A stretch of 64,000 nucleotides of DNA, from contig JAWPGT010000013.1 of NCBI GenBank assembly GCA_034638255.1, forward strand, positions 496,001 through 560,000. Direction: 5' to 3'. Origin of the DNA: Coprinus comatus (Eukaryota > Basidiomycota > Agaricomycetes > Agaricales > Agaricaceae). The notes beneath the pieces are model-generated. The model saw only the letters and a program-made list of their open reading frames with translations. It was not told where the DNA came from and did no database searches. Positions 1 through 11,322 of the stretch are shown in pieces. The stretch's first letter is position 1. Each line of letters begins with the position of its first letter. Position numbers and translations under genes: made by a program.

Positions 1-650
1 CGCTAGCCCGCTCTGGATCAAGGACGATTAGTTTGCACCCTGTATGCACAAGACAATGCCGCAAAGGCTCTATAGGTAGCCATCTAGAAAGGAGGATCAG
101 AAAAGCTCAGGGAAGCAGTAAATTAATCGTACGCATTTGCGAGGACGGCGACTCCACCGAGAAGGTCTGGCAGGATCAGGATTAGAGAACGGGTGAACGA
201 GAAGGCGCATACAAGGACGTACGACAGGCCCAGAATGCTGTTAGGTAGTCGGGATGGTTGCGCGAGCATATGCCAATTCTGTCCCCTATCATGGGCGAGT
301 TAAACAATGGGGAAATGGAGGAATTATAATTGGTTACCTTTGCGGATGCCATAAACTCTTCGGAACAGAGTTGCCAATTTGATAGCACGCTGGTGGACTT
401 GACGATAAGTGAGGCGTTGATTCTCATATACAATGTAGGTTCTGTCTGAATAACGCTGAACGGCCGAGAGCCAGAACTGGCGGGATGAGGGCCATAAATT
501 TTTGTAGACACGTAGGAGCCTTCCGTCGACCAGAGCAGTCTGTACTTCGTGGATGTTTCCTGGGGCACAGAGGATAGAGTCTACAGCATCGTGCGAGAGG
601 CGTGGAGATTGGTCCATGGTCGATGGGAGAGAGTGGGGGGACGACGACAT
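1..650 (-). CDS. AMP-binding acyl-CoA synthetase-like enzyme, N-terminal part (runs off the left edge)
   Basis: The conceptual protein matches the N-terminal domain of the ANL superfamily (acyl-CoA synthetases and relatives), which activate carboxylic acids as acyl-AMP before transfer to CoA. Visible conserved stretches are RTYIVYENQRLTYRQVH, then KGDRIGICSRNHPDYL, FWACHLLGGVAVLANAWLP and CKLIVLDPERA, in family order. At least three introns are needed: a donor near 336 with acceptor at 286, a second donor after FWAC with acceptor near 146, and a third just after VAVLANA. The catalytic P-loop (SGTTG-type) and C-terminal domain lie beyond base 1, so substrate and subfamily cannot be named. I chose the ATG at 650; an in-frame ATG at 617 is an alternative. 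Family call is firm; exact substrate unknown. Confidence 0.85.
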
Positions 651-1841
651 AAGTGGTGGGGGTGTTTGAGATGGTGCATGGGCTTTTATCGTAAAGTGGT
701 TCCTCCACAAGGAGAACGCTGTCATCCTGCGGCGGAACTCTCCTCCAGATTCATAATCGGACAAAGTGCTAAAACCAGAATGAATGATCTTCAATACACC
801 CCGAATGCCCGCGGACTACGACTGTTCCCGCGGTTTCCATCACGCTCCCATCCTCTTTCGTGATTCCAGCCGAGAGCCATCCGAACACTCGTTACTGACA
901 ATCAGCCTTTTCCTTGCGCCCACTAGACATATAATACCATTCGGCCCGGCCTTTTGGGACTATGTATCCTCTTCTATTATCATCTTCAAATATACTGTCT
1001 TCTCTGCTCGACGTTCGACATCTTCTCAGGAAAAAGAATGGTGCCCGCCGCTCCAGAAGAAGCCTTTGATCATCATGTGCTACAAAAACAGTGAGCGATG
1101 AATTTGCACCCTCCGTTCCGTTAGTATCGTATCCGTCTGCGCTGTACATACTCCGAGTCGGGTACTCTGAGGAATTGGTCCACTTTATCGCGCGATGAAA
1201 TCCGCTTGCCAGTCTTGGGAATATCCCTCGGAGAAAACAAGAACAAGTCATTTTTGATCAGGGAAGCAGTATCCAAGGGAAAGAAGTGACCCTGGATTAC
1301 ATTTTGAGATCAGGTATCTCTGATGTTTTTTGGTCGTGGGAGGTTGAGCGCCTGCATTCACCTGAGTAGTGGACAACTGTTAGTGCGGATATCCAGTGCC
1401 TATTTATAGGATTGCCACATCCCACGGACGATGTCCCAGCTTGATTACTGCTCGAGTAAGATGAGCATGGCAGGGAGGATGGTAATAAAGTGTCCCGATA
1501 AAGATGAGTATTCACTAACAGCCTAAATGGATGTCATGCGTACTGTGCAGTTCGGCTATCCCGAGGTGGTGTTATTTATGTCAAACAGTCACTTCTTGTG
1601 GTCAATGTCAAACTATATGTATTCAGGTGCAAATCTGTTAGCACCCTAAGGGACACTGTATAAGGAAGGAACAGACACATCCGAGGAACAAAGTGTGTGG
1701 CGCAATCGTACATATTGCTGGCAGAGATCGTTTCGCATGGGGAAAGAAAAGTAAATCCCTTTCTTTGTCCTTGTTAGCATCACAAGCCTTAGCTTTCTGT
1801 GTCTGTGCTGCAACTAAAAGCAGCTAATTAATCATTCCAAT
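651..1841. other. Intergenic stretch, no supportable gene
   Basis: About 1.2 kb between two divergent genes. Open frames here (for example minus strand 892-1251) show no family motif, no consistent splice-linked continuation and no convincing start. One stretch of about 15 residues in that minus-strand frame (EDDNRRGYIVPKG) is loosely reminiscent of the cytochrome P450 segment before the meander, but nothing around it supports a gene. It presumably holds the promoters of the flanking genes. Confidence 0.5.
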
Positions 1842-3257
1842 ATGCAACACGATGAACTAGAGCCCTCTGTCCGCATCCGCGAACTCACAAAAGACAAAGT
1901 CAACTTTGTCCTCGAGAATGTCGACTTGGGGTACCTCCATTTCCTCTTCTCACCGACACGACCTGACACACCACACAGCTTCGCCAACTCATTTCGACGA
2001 GTCATGATGGCCGACTTACCTACTGTGGGTGCGTGTTAATGTCACAAAAAGATGGATGACTCCTTATTCTCTTGTGCAGCCATAGACATGGTTGAGATCG
2101 AAAACAATACAACAGTTCTACCCGACGAATTCATTGCTCACAGACTGGGCATGATCCCACTCTTAAGCTCAAACTGTGACGAGGCCATACGTTATACAAG
2201 AGTCAGTCTACACACGCGGCTCCAACTCTATTCAACATTACTCACTATTCCTACAACTAGGACTGCACATGTCTTGCCGGGTGTTCGTTTTGCTCAATTA
2301 TGCTCATTCTACACGTCTCATGTCACGACGACAATACAATGAATGTGACGAGCAACCATTTGGAAGTCGTTCCATTCCCCGAGGATCATGAGCAGCAGGC
2401 TGACCCAGGAGAAGAGTTGTCGAAGCGCGGCGAGTATTTTGGGCATCCAGTTGGCAAAAGTGCGTCCATTTGTTTATTATAATCTTATATTTCTAAGCCC
2501 TCTACCTCGAAGACGATCCGAATGGAGCACCCATCCTCATCTGTAAGATTCGCAAGGGGCAAGAACTCAAAATCAAATGCATCGCCAAGAAGGTTAATAC
2601 ATCTCGCACCCTCCCTCGGACTCCAGCTGATATATAATAGGGTATCGCTAAAGAACACGCGAAATGGTCCCCATGTTCTGCTGTTTCCTTTGAATACGAT
2701 CCCCACAACAAACTACGACACACCACTTTTTGGTACGAAACCGACATCAAACAGGAATGGCCTTTGAGTGAAAATGCCAAAGAGGAGGAACCACCACGCG
2801 ATGATGAACCGTTCGATTATAACGCAAAACCAACAAAATTCTATTTTGAAGTTGAAACTGACGGGAGTTTGAGCCCTCAGGAAGTCATTATGAAGGTTTG
2901 TAAATCTGACCGATCGTTAATCGGATATAGTTCTGAAAGTATCATCAGGGTCTCGCTGAGCTACAAACAAAATTAGCCAACCTAATCTATGGCCTCAAGA
3001 TGCCAGATATGGACAATCCGAATGAAGCTCAGCCAGACGGTGCCGTAGAGCCAAGCTGGAACCAACCACAACAAGCTCCTACTAGTAACAACACTTGGGG
3101 CGGCTCAACAAGCCAGTGGGGAGGTGCGAGTGTAAGTCCTGGACAACGAAGTAACGCCAACTCGGGAACATGGGGTGCGAGTCCAAATGCTGCATCGTGG
3201 ACAAGTGGTGGTGGCTGGTCAAGTCCAGGTCAACAGTCTAACGGATGGAATGTATAA
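1842..3257 (+). CDS. RPB3: DNA-directed RNA polymerase II subunit RPB3 with a WG-rich C-terminal tail
   Basis: RPB3 heterodimerises with RPB11 to form the alpha-like assembly platform of RNA polymerase II in the nucleus. Six exons join cleanly: 1842-2028, 2080-2201, 2261-2459, 2498-2592, 2641-2895 and 2949-3257, giving 388 residues. Visible hallmarks are [19 protein letters not shown], then [13 protein letters not shown] (alpha-like signature), the cysteine cluster [12 protein letters not shown] (zinc site), [16 protein letters not shown] and [18 protein letters not shown]. The start ATG at 1842 sits directly before the conserved N-terminal strand. The core ends near residue 303. The last 85 residues are an N/Q/S/G-rich low-complexity tail with seven tryptophans at residues 323, 336, 343, 361, 370, 376 and 386, mostly in WG or GW context. 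The tail is absent from yeast and human RPB3 as generally known. Confidence 0.96.
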
Positions 3258-3352
3258 TATGTATAATATGTTCTAGAGTACTTATATATCATTCTTGGGT
3301 ATGGTGTAGCTGGTTTATACAACATTTTGTCATGTGTGGTACAAAAATAGAA

Positions 3353-6300
3353 TCAGGTCCTCGGTGTCAATTCAATCGCGTCATGTTGACGAGTGGATGA
3401 AACTGAAGTCGATGGCATGTTCATAGGGGCAGGCATCGACACTGCCGCAGTAGTAGTAGGTCTATTGCGGAGGCCTTCACCTGGATAACTATGCATGGGA
3501 TTTGTCACTCGCGCCTGACAATCACAACCTTCATGAGCAACATGGAAGAACAGAATTAGCAATGCTCACCTGGGATTCGTTGAAAATAAGGTCGGTAGGA
3601 TCGGCTAGATTAAAGACGATAGATAAGCTTCTTTAATGGACACACGTTACTTCACTAACCAATCGCATCATGCGTGTCACGAAGTTGCCAGCCGCCCATT
3701 GGAACCTGAATTTCGCCAACCCAAGCAGCCTTCTCTTCTGTTTCGCGGTCTTTAGCCTGGACCAATTCCCAGGGGACCTTGGTAAAGCGTGTTGTAGAAG
3801 GTGGGGGATCTGGGTTGCCTTTAGGGCCATAAATCTTTAGTTCGTCAAGGGCAGTCTTGAGAGCACAAATCCATTTATTACGTCGCTTGGCTAGGAAAGA
3901 GAAATCCATGTGAGGGGAACTACCATTCATTGTGGCACTTAAACACACCCTTGATTGAACCCTGCTGCCAGTTGCTCTTGTATTTGATATCGGCCGTAAG
4001 AATAAGCTTCTCTTGTTCGGGAAAATCTAGATACAACGATGTGTTCGGTTGGAATCACCCGGCTGAGTCAAGAGAAGAATACCTTTTACAGTTACATCGA
4101 ACGAAGGTTGGAAATCGCGCCGTTCTGTCTTTACAAATTCAAGCATCTTGTCACGTAGCCTTTCCAGATCTTCAAAACTAGTGGAGTATGCAACATCAAA
4201 GGTGAATGTTTCCGACATCTTGATTGCAATGTGATGATAATGCGATCAGAGCCGCGGTGGGAAGGTGATAATTGTAGAGACACTCACGAGAGGGCTTCGG
4301 CGGAGATTTTGGATGAACTAAAGATGATACGATCAGGAACAGGCTCGAATGGGGACGAAGAAGGCCCTTACCAAAGTATTCAGTATATTATTTGGAGCTT
4401 GAACAAGTGTTGAGCCAGAATCAAGGAATACCGTACTGAGGAGACGGATTTCCTTTACAGTGTATGTCTCTTTATTAACAACAACCCGGTCCCCAACATC
4501 GAATGGATGTTTTATGAACAGGAAAATAATACTGGTAAGAACCTCTTGCAGGCTTCCGCCAATGAGCCAACTGAGACCTGAAAAAGAGTGAGCCAACGGG
4601 CTTGTTAAAAGAATCACCCTCAACCCACCGAGAACCAAGGTGCCTGCACCAGTAACGATGGTCAATAGTTGGGCTTCCTAGTAGTAGGGCATGTAAGAGT
4701 CAGCCAAAGGGTATTGTAATTTACACGTCTCGTACGCACCAATGCAACGGCAATAATCAATAAAGCTACCACCACATAGACCGACATTAATATATTATCC
4801 AAACGACCAACAGCGCTGTCGAGATCTCGCATAGAATTCTCAATGGAGAGTTGTTCACGATGGAAGTCTCTGTAATGGGAGTTGAGGTTATACTTGTAGT
4901 GTGAAGTAGCCACCGAAGAGACACTCACAAGCAGGAAGATTCAAGCTCTTCTAAAGATGCATCACCGTTTCCATCTTTGTCAAATAGTGCGTATGCTTGC
5001 GGAACCTCATCCACGGGGAAGTATTTCGCAATATCTTCTTCAAATATATATTCCGCACCAGGCTTGGCAAAGGAGTAAAAGATTCGACGTGCGAGCTAAA
5101 TACAGTATAAGTAGATTCTTTCTCCGCCTGTAGATAGCGACATACAATGCGCGTTTTATTAGCGGACTGCAAAGCAGTTTTTACCATTGCTTGAGGTGAA
5201 TTCGGCTGTAATACAGAACTAACGTGGATATATCAGAATCGGATAATCAATTATAGGGGATTTCACTCACCTCCCAGCAATTTCCGAAGCCACATTTCCT
5301 AAGGCAGTGGTAGTAGTGGTTGCGGCCATACGAACACCATCACGCAACTTCCTGAAGAAACGCTTAGGGTTAACTCCAAGTCCTCTCTCATTATGGTCGT
5401 CTTGAAGGGTATCTGATCGATCAGGTATATCAATTGAATGACGATATAGAATGACCAAAACCTTGACTGCATATTTCTGATCCGCGATACGTTCTACCGG
5501 ATGATGAGAGTTTGACTGAAAGTAAATATATCAAAATGAGGTTCGACTCGTACCGGCATAAGATCGCTCGTGGAACTTTGAAGCAATGAGTTGTATGGAA
5601 AATTTCTCGCCTACCAAGATAGCAGAACAGAGGAAAAGTGCGAACAAAAGTTTCGCGATGAGATCTACTGCATTCACACTCTTTTGGCCAGCATTGCGTT
5701 GGTTATTGTCGATGAGGGGGTTCCATGATACCCAAATGGCAAGAGACCATGTAAAGAATGCGATGTAGCTGAAAGGAGTCAATGCAGGACAGCAATGAGA
5801 AAAGAGAGAACGCACCGGTGGAGCGCTTGTAACCAGTCAATATAACGTCTGGATGCTACAGCGACAGCTCCCACTGTCCTACGTGCTATCGCGGGAGTGA
5901 TACGGCTATATTGAAGTGAATACGAAGAAAGTGATATAGTATTATTCTTGATACTTACGAAAGCGCAAGGGCAGCCCACCAACCTAAAGATATTATATTG
6001 AATGTTGTCACTATGCATCAACACTGATGATACTCACCTGCCCAACATACTGTGAACCAGATGCTCCACCAGACCAACCTAATCCCCCATATCTAATGGG
6101 CATTGAGTTCCTCACACCGTTGTTATTCATATGAATACTCACATTTGCATTGGGGAACACAGTCAAGGACAGAATTCCTGGAATCCACAAGGCGGCAAGG
6201 ATTGGGACAATGAAGATGATCCAACGTGTAACGATAGAAACATTGATGAGGTACTGGTAGACTTTGGAGAACTATGGCAATTTATGTTAGGCGGTAGAGT

Positions 6301-6704
6301 ATGTGGAAAAAGTGTAAATTTACTTTATTCTTGGGCAGGTCACCATCTGCATAAGCCAGGTGCTCCTCACTGACGTTCTTGGAATCGAACTCCTGGTAGG
6401 ATTTTTTGACACCAGAATATATGTCCCAACTTGAATTCCGAGGATGCAGCGGTGGCTTCTCTGAGTATGGGCCAGGAGTAGCTCGCTCTGCCTGGTTGAG
6501 CGGATCTGCCGAGTAGGGAGTGGAAGTTGAGGGAGTGGCGGGATTGGACCCAGGGGGATACATATGGTGCGAGGAAGAAGGGTTCAGGTGAGTGCGCGAT
6601 GTATTCCCAACGGAGTAGTGGTCCAGCTCAATGTCAAAGAAGTCCGGGTGGAGCTCCTGGCTTGTTCTCACTTCTACTTGATTGCCTGGCACCAGTCCTG
6701 GCAT
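3353..6704 (-). CDS. MscS-type mechanosensitive ion channel with EF-hand (copy A)
   Basis: Fungal Msy1/Msy2-type channel. In fission yeast these proteins sit in ER/perinuclear membranes and limit calcium entry on hypo-osmotic shock (established for the family, inferred here). Read from the start at 6704: a disordered N-terminus rich in S, T and P; several hydrophobic segments around 5531-5815 and 4662-4830; an EF-hand loop with canonical ligand spacing ([12 protein letters not shown], about 4970-5010); then the MscS core with [20 protein letters not shown] and [13 protein letters not shown] near 4400-4660. A charged C-terminal domain containing [13 protein letters not shown] (about 3850-3900) and a basic/proline tail ending at 3353 follow. 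Around a dozen short introns interrupt it. Its paralogue lies about 1.7 kb beyond its start, same strand. Individual exon ends in the N-terminal half were not all resolved. Confidence 0.9.
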
Positions 6705-7341
6705 GGAATATTAAAACGAAGCCACGTCGAAAAAAATGTTCATGTATATTAGTAAAAGCTGATATAATTGTTGCTATGGCAAAAAATATCTCAGGGGGCC
6801 CGTAAAGTCCCTGCTTGGACCCACCTACATACACAACAATCACATCCCAACTATAAGTATGTTTACTCCAGAATGTACTGTTGCCTTCTCTTGATAGATA
6901 GACAAATGATTTACAGGTGCCATGTAATCACAGAGCCTACACAATTACACATTGTCAGCCTGGAAAAGAAAAAGAAAAACTGGAAACTGATTTCATATAG
7001 CACTCGAAGCTTTTCAGAGTGGTCACTGATAATTTTTATACACTCTCCCAACTGTAGAGCAGTTTCTCGATAGATGCGCAATGTCCATTCAAAAGATACT
7101 GCACGGACTTAAAGGATACATGTTCTAATCCAGACTCTGTCCAGACGCATTATGCTTGTTCGTTTGCAGAAACCTCGGAACAAAAGCTCTGCTTGCATAG
7201 CCATGTGTCTAGTAGGAGTCTGGAAATTGCTGTGAACATGAACCCCGGATGAGCCTATTGAATCAAGCCAAGAGATATCGACTTCAAGTGTCAAAGTATA
7301 AAGGTAGAAGTCGAAAGGTTACAAGATGCCTTACTCCCATC

Positions 7342-7836
7342 ATGACTCCCAATCCACCCAAATTGAATAACCCTACCAGTGCTCGTACAATCCACTTCAT
7401 CTATCTTTCCCTCATTCTCTCTTGCGGAGCATTCGGTGCTTCTATGCGCACACAGGGCTTCTCCCTATGGCTGAACAATGTGGCATTCGGTCTATTGCTC
7501 ATTCACCACGGCCTTATACTCTACAATCGTCGAAAGATGCGCAAGCAGTTTGCCCTCATACCACCTAGTACAACTGTAGTCCCATTAACATCTCGAAAAT
7601 TAACCATCATTGCAATTCCGATCATCGCAACGATCTACATGGGGGGACTTGGGGTTGTATTATATTTTCTCATCTCATTTACAACCTATGGGCGTGAAGC
7701 ATACCAACGTCAATTCATCCCAGCAATGATTGCAGAAGTCATCTTCGTTATTCTCGAAATCTTGACCCTAATACTAGTCACATTGTGGTGTATGAAGGAA
7801 AGGCGCCTAGTGACCGGAGTAGAAAGGGCTAGATAG
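7342..7836 (+). CDS. Small four-helix membrane protein of unknown function
   Basis: An uninterrupted 164-residue frame with four clear hydrophobic segments: IHFIYLSLILSCGAFGA, the LNNVAFGLLLIHHGLIL stretch, IIAIPIIATIYMGGLGVVL and VIFVILEILTLILVTLWC. Short polar loops separate them, with a basic loop (NRRKMRKQ) between helices two and three. I prefer the ATG at 7342 because the frame upstream to 7249 is basic and shows no membrane or signal character. Small four-TM proteins of this kind are common orphans in mushroom genomes; I do not recognise a function. It lies between the two MscS paralogues on the opposite strand. Confidence 0.6.
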   Translation: MTPNPPKLNNPTSARTIHFIYLSLILSCGAFGASMRTQGFSLWLNNVAFGLLLIHHGLILYNRRKMRKQFALIPPSTTVVPLTSRKLTIIAIPIIATIYMGGLGVVLYFLISFTTYGREAYQRQFIPAMIAEVIFVILEILTLILVTLWCMKERRLVTGVERAR

Positions 7837-8440
7837 TATTACATGCCCAAATATACCAACATGATCCAGTACTTAATTGTAAGTTCCCAACTATTGCACT
7901 ATTGAAATTGTGACAGTAATCAAAGGATGTTTTGTCCACAGGAATACTACTACCCATTTGGCTTGAGTCGCCGCCTTCAGTTTAAATATGTAATCGTAAT
8001 CGTACTGCGGCTTCAGGACATTAGTATATCGTATTGTACGATATGAATTGGTAAACTCCATGTGTTTATTAGCGTAATAACATTATACCAACGGACTTTT
8101 CTAAACCAGTGATTAATCAATTATATAGAACTATGTGGAATGATCTCTCGGGAATTGCTATGGTAGGATGTAAGTACTTGTAAGTGTCCTCAATTGGTCA
8201 TCACTAGTCCAATAAGATAAAGTACTTGTGTGTTTCTGACCCACGGGTCGCCCACCGAGTCAAGGGTCATATTATAATCAACTTTATCCTTGAATGCGCT
8301 GTAGGCAAATCCAGTTTTCATGCATTCATAGCCAAATGTATATCATCACATACGGTAGAAAAAGTAAATTCATAAAGAAAGGAATACCAGAGAGCCACAG
8401 AAAAGGAAACACAGTATGTATCTGAATTCGGCCTTTGATT
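7837..8440. other. AT-rich tail-to-tail intergenic region
   Basis: The region lies between the stop of the small membrane protein and the stop of MscS copy B, so both flanks are 3' ends. No frame of interest, RNA gene or repeat was recognised. Confidence 0.5.
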
Positions 8441-11322
8441 TTATTGGTCTGGGTTTTGATACACTTTCATCTTTGGTATTTCGGGACCTTCAATTCCAGC
8501 ATCACGCAAGGCTTCCCAAAGTTTGCAAATCCATTTGTTGCGGCGAGCAGCTACATCACAACCGTTAATGAATAAAATGGACACAAACAAGTTTTCACCT
8601 CACTTCTAATAGTGGCACTACTTTCCCAGTTGTTGTTATACGGAATCTCCGTACATAAAACCATCTTAGTGAAAGACAACTCTGATGCAATATATATATT
8701 CAGTCACAAACAAATAGATGAAAATAGTTCACCTACCTTCGATGATGTATTCAAAGTCGTTACGATAATCCTTTGGATTACTTCTCATAAATTTCTCCAT
8801 GATCCCCTTCAGTTTATCTAATTTCTCTTGCGTCGTCTCACTGCTAATCTCTAGAGAAAATGGTTCTGAGGTCTAAAGCTTATATTAGCAAATAGCAATA
8901 ATACTTTACATGATTAAACTCACAGCAGGGCTTCGGCGAAGGTTGTGAATAAACTAAGAAGTTATTTAGTCAAATATTGGAAAATATTGGGGCGTGTATA
9001 CCTTCGTGTTGAGAAGCTGATTAGGAGCTTGGACTTGGACGGAGTCAGCGTCATAGAATACAGTACTCAGCAGCCTCATTTCCACGACTGTATACTTCTT
9101 TTTATCAATGATCACCATATCTTCTACGTCGTAGGGATGTTTACTGAAGAGGAAAATGATACTGCCCAGTACTTCACTTGCAGTATCACGAAGAAGCCAG
9201 CTTGAACCTAAGGACAGTGAGAAATGAAAAGTGATGTCATTAATATACTTACCGACAAAGGCGGAACCAGCTCCCAGAATGAGGGATCTTAGTTCAGCTT
9301 CCTAGAGAAATCTGAGCTATTTTGATCTCCACCGTAGTAGTTGAATAACGCACAAGGGCGACAGCGAAGATGAGAATAGAGATGATGGCAGTGAACAGGA
9401 CCAACAAATCATCAAGTCGACCAACAACATTATGTAAATCGTTCATAGTTTCCTCCAATCGACGTTGTTCTGCATGGAGATCACTGTGGGATATCAGGTA
9501 AAACTCGGTAACAGAATAGAGACTCCTAGCGTACGAGCATCTCGTAAAGAATTCCTGTTCGTTAATTGATTTCAAATGGGGAAGCCTGTTGGTCAACACC
9601 GCCCAAATGTCGTCCACGGAAATTTGGTTTGTAGAGGTCTTTCCCGGAGTAGTTATAGTGGTGGCGGTATTCTCGGAGGGTGTTCCAACTTCTTTCATAC
9701 GTTTCTCGATGGTCTCCTTGGTTAGTTCATACAAAACAGGTTTAATTCCGTTGGACGATTCGGCTTGACCGGGAGTATTATTATCTCCTACCAAACCACT
9801 CCAAATTTGTCTCGCCAGCTGTGAATGTGTGAGAGGAAAATCGGTGATAGCATATACCAAAGATCCAACAAACCATTTTCATTCTCCTCGAACCATTCTT
9901 ATGAAATGCTTTGGCAACATTGTCATTCTCTACTGGAGTAGCACCGAAGATCTGGCTAGCTGCATCAGTAAATGCGGTTTGGAGGTTCGACGTTGGCGCT
10001 CGATCAACCGCTCGGTGATGATGCGTAAAATCTTGAACTCCGGAGGGGTGAGTCTGGGAGAAGCCCAATCCTTTCGAGATATCTCGCTGAAGTGGAGACA
10101 TCGACCCTTCAGAGAAAGAATGCCAAGTGTCCTTCCTACCGAGACTAGTACCTGTATCATTATCATGCACCAAGTTAGCTAGAACTTTGAATGCTTTGAC
10201 AGCTTCATGTTGGGCTTCGATACGTCCTAGTCATTATTTAATATAACCATGTTGACATTTTTTAGGCAGTTATCCTTGAAACACATACTTTTATAGGATC
10301 GCTGATGGAATTTCATTGCAATAGCTTGAACACCAAGTTTCTCGAGGAAAAGAATAGTGGCGCAGCATGCAAGAGCGAAGAAAATTCTTCCACCGAGATC
10401 CACAGCACGGATACTTCGACTACTGGCGCCTTCTGGGCTGCCGTCGTTAAGTTGTCTTCCGTCAATGAGAGGTACCCATGTAATCCAGAGTGCCCATGTC
10501 CAAGCTACGAGGGCAAGGTATACGTGGAGATATTCTAGCCAATTGACATATTGCTTGAGTTTAAATAGACTAAGCCACCTTACGAAGGCTAGCATAATTC
10601 GATGAACGACCCACCTAGGATGGAATTTCAAGTCAACCAAAGTAAAGCCAAAAAATAGCAATAACAATCACTCACGAACAAACCAATGCGATCCACCATC
10701 CTTAAAAAAAATAGCCGTTATAGTGACACCCGAGAATGTGAATGTGTTATGCTTACCCGCCCAAAATATGGACAACCAGATACTCCAAAATTCTAATTCA
10801 ACACCCCACACCTGCAATTAAATTATAATTTAAAACAGTACAATCACTGTAAATTGTTTGTACCCACCCTAGCCTCGGGGAACCTGGTCCATTTCAATAT
10901 AGCCGGAATCCAGCAAGCAGTCAGGCCGAGAAAGACAACTATAAACCACAGTCTGCTAGGTACCTAACTCGTTTATGTGTGATTAGGTTTAATTTCCTTC
11001 ACGTTGCACATACCCAATGTCGCCTCCTGCCAATATCATGGTCTACAGCTCCTTTCTGTATTTCAATGTCCGACGGAATCTTCTTATGTTTTTCGAGACT
11101 GGGAACGCCCTCTGAGCGTAGAATAGGCAATGTCACTCTATCACTGCTGAACCCTTTCTCCAACATAGGCTTCGAATGCGACAAGTCTACCTCTACTACT
11201 GGTCCCTTTTCGATATCAACGTTTCCAATCTGGACCGACCCAGCTCCATTGGTTAATAAAGTATCCCCGGTATCCTTTCTACTAGTTGGTATACCAGTCC
11301 GCGATCCTGTGTTTAACATCAT
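8441..11322 (-). CDS. MscS-type channel paralogue (copy B), EF-hand loop lost
   Basis: Collinear with copy A. Read from the start at 11322: an acidic/polar N-terminus, TM segments at 10227-10667 (WALWITWVPLIDG parallels [17 protein letters not shown] sequence in copy A; both keep an IA.KFH.RSY motif), a helix with GRLDDLLVLFTAIISILIF, then the MscS core EVLGSIIFLFSKHPYDVEDM and VQVQAPNQLLNTK near 8990-9210. It ends with the charged domain ARRNKWICKLWEALRDAG and a short tail, stop at 8441. Two differences stand out. The segment equivalent to the EF-hand of copy A (about 9540-9610) has no D-x-D-x-N/D-G ligand loop. The usually conserved F-D-V-G-D-R-V signature reads Y-D-V-E-D-M-V. The C-terminal tail is also much shorter. 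No stop codon forced a pseudogene call. Confidence 0.85.

Noticed and set aside
892..1251. Minus-strand frame with a short P450-like stretch (EDDNRRGYIVPKG)
   Set aside because: Only about 15 residues resemble the family, and neither neighbouring frames nor flanks show ExxR or a haem loop. Not enough to call a relic.
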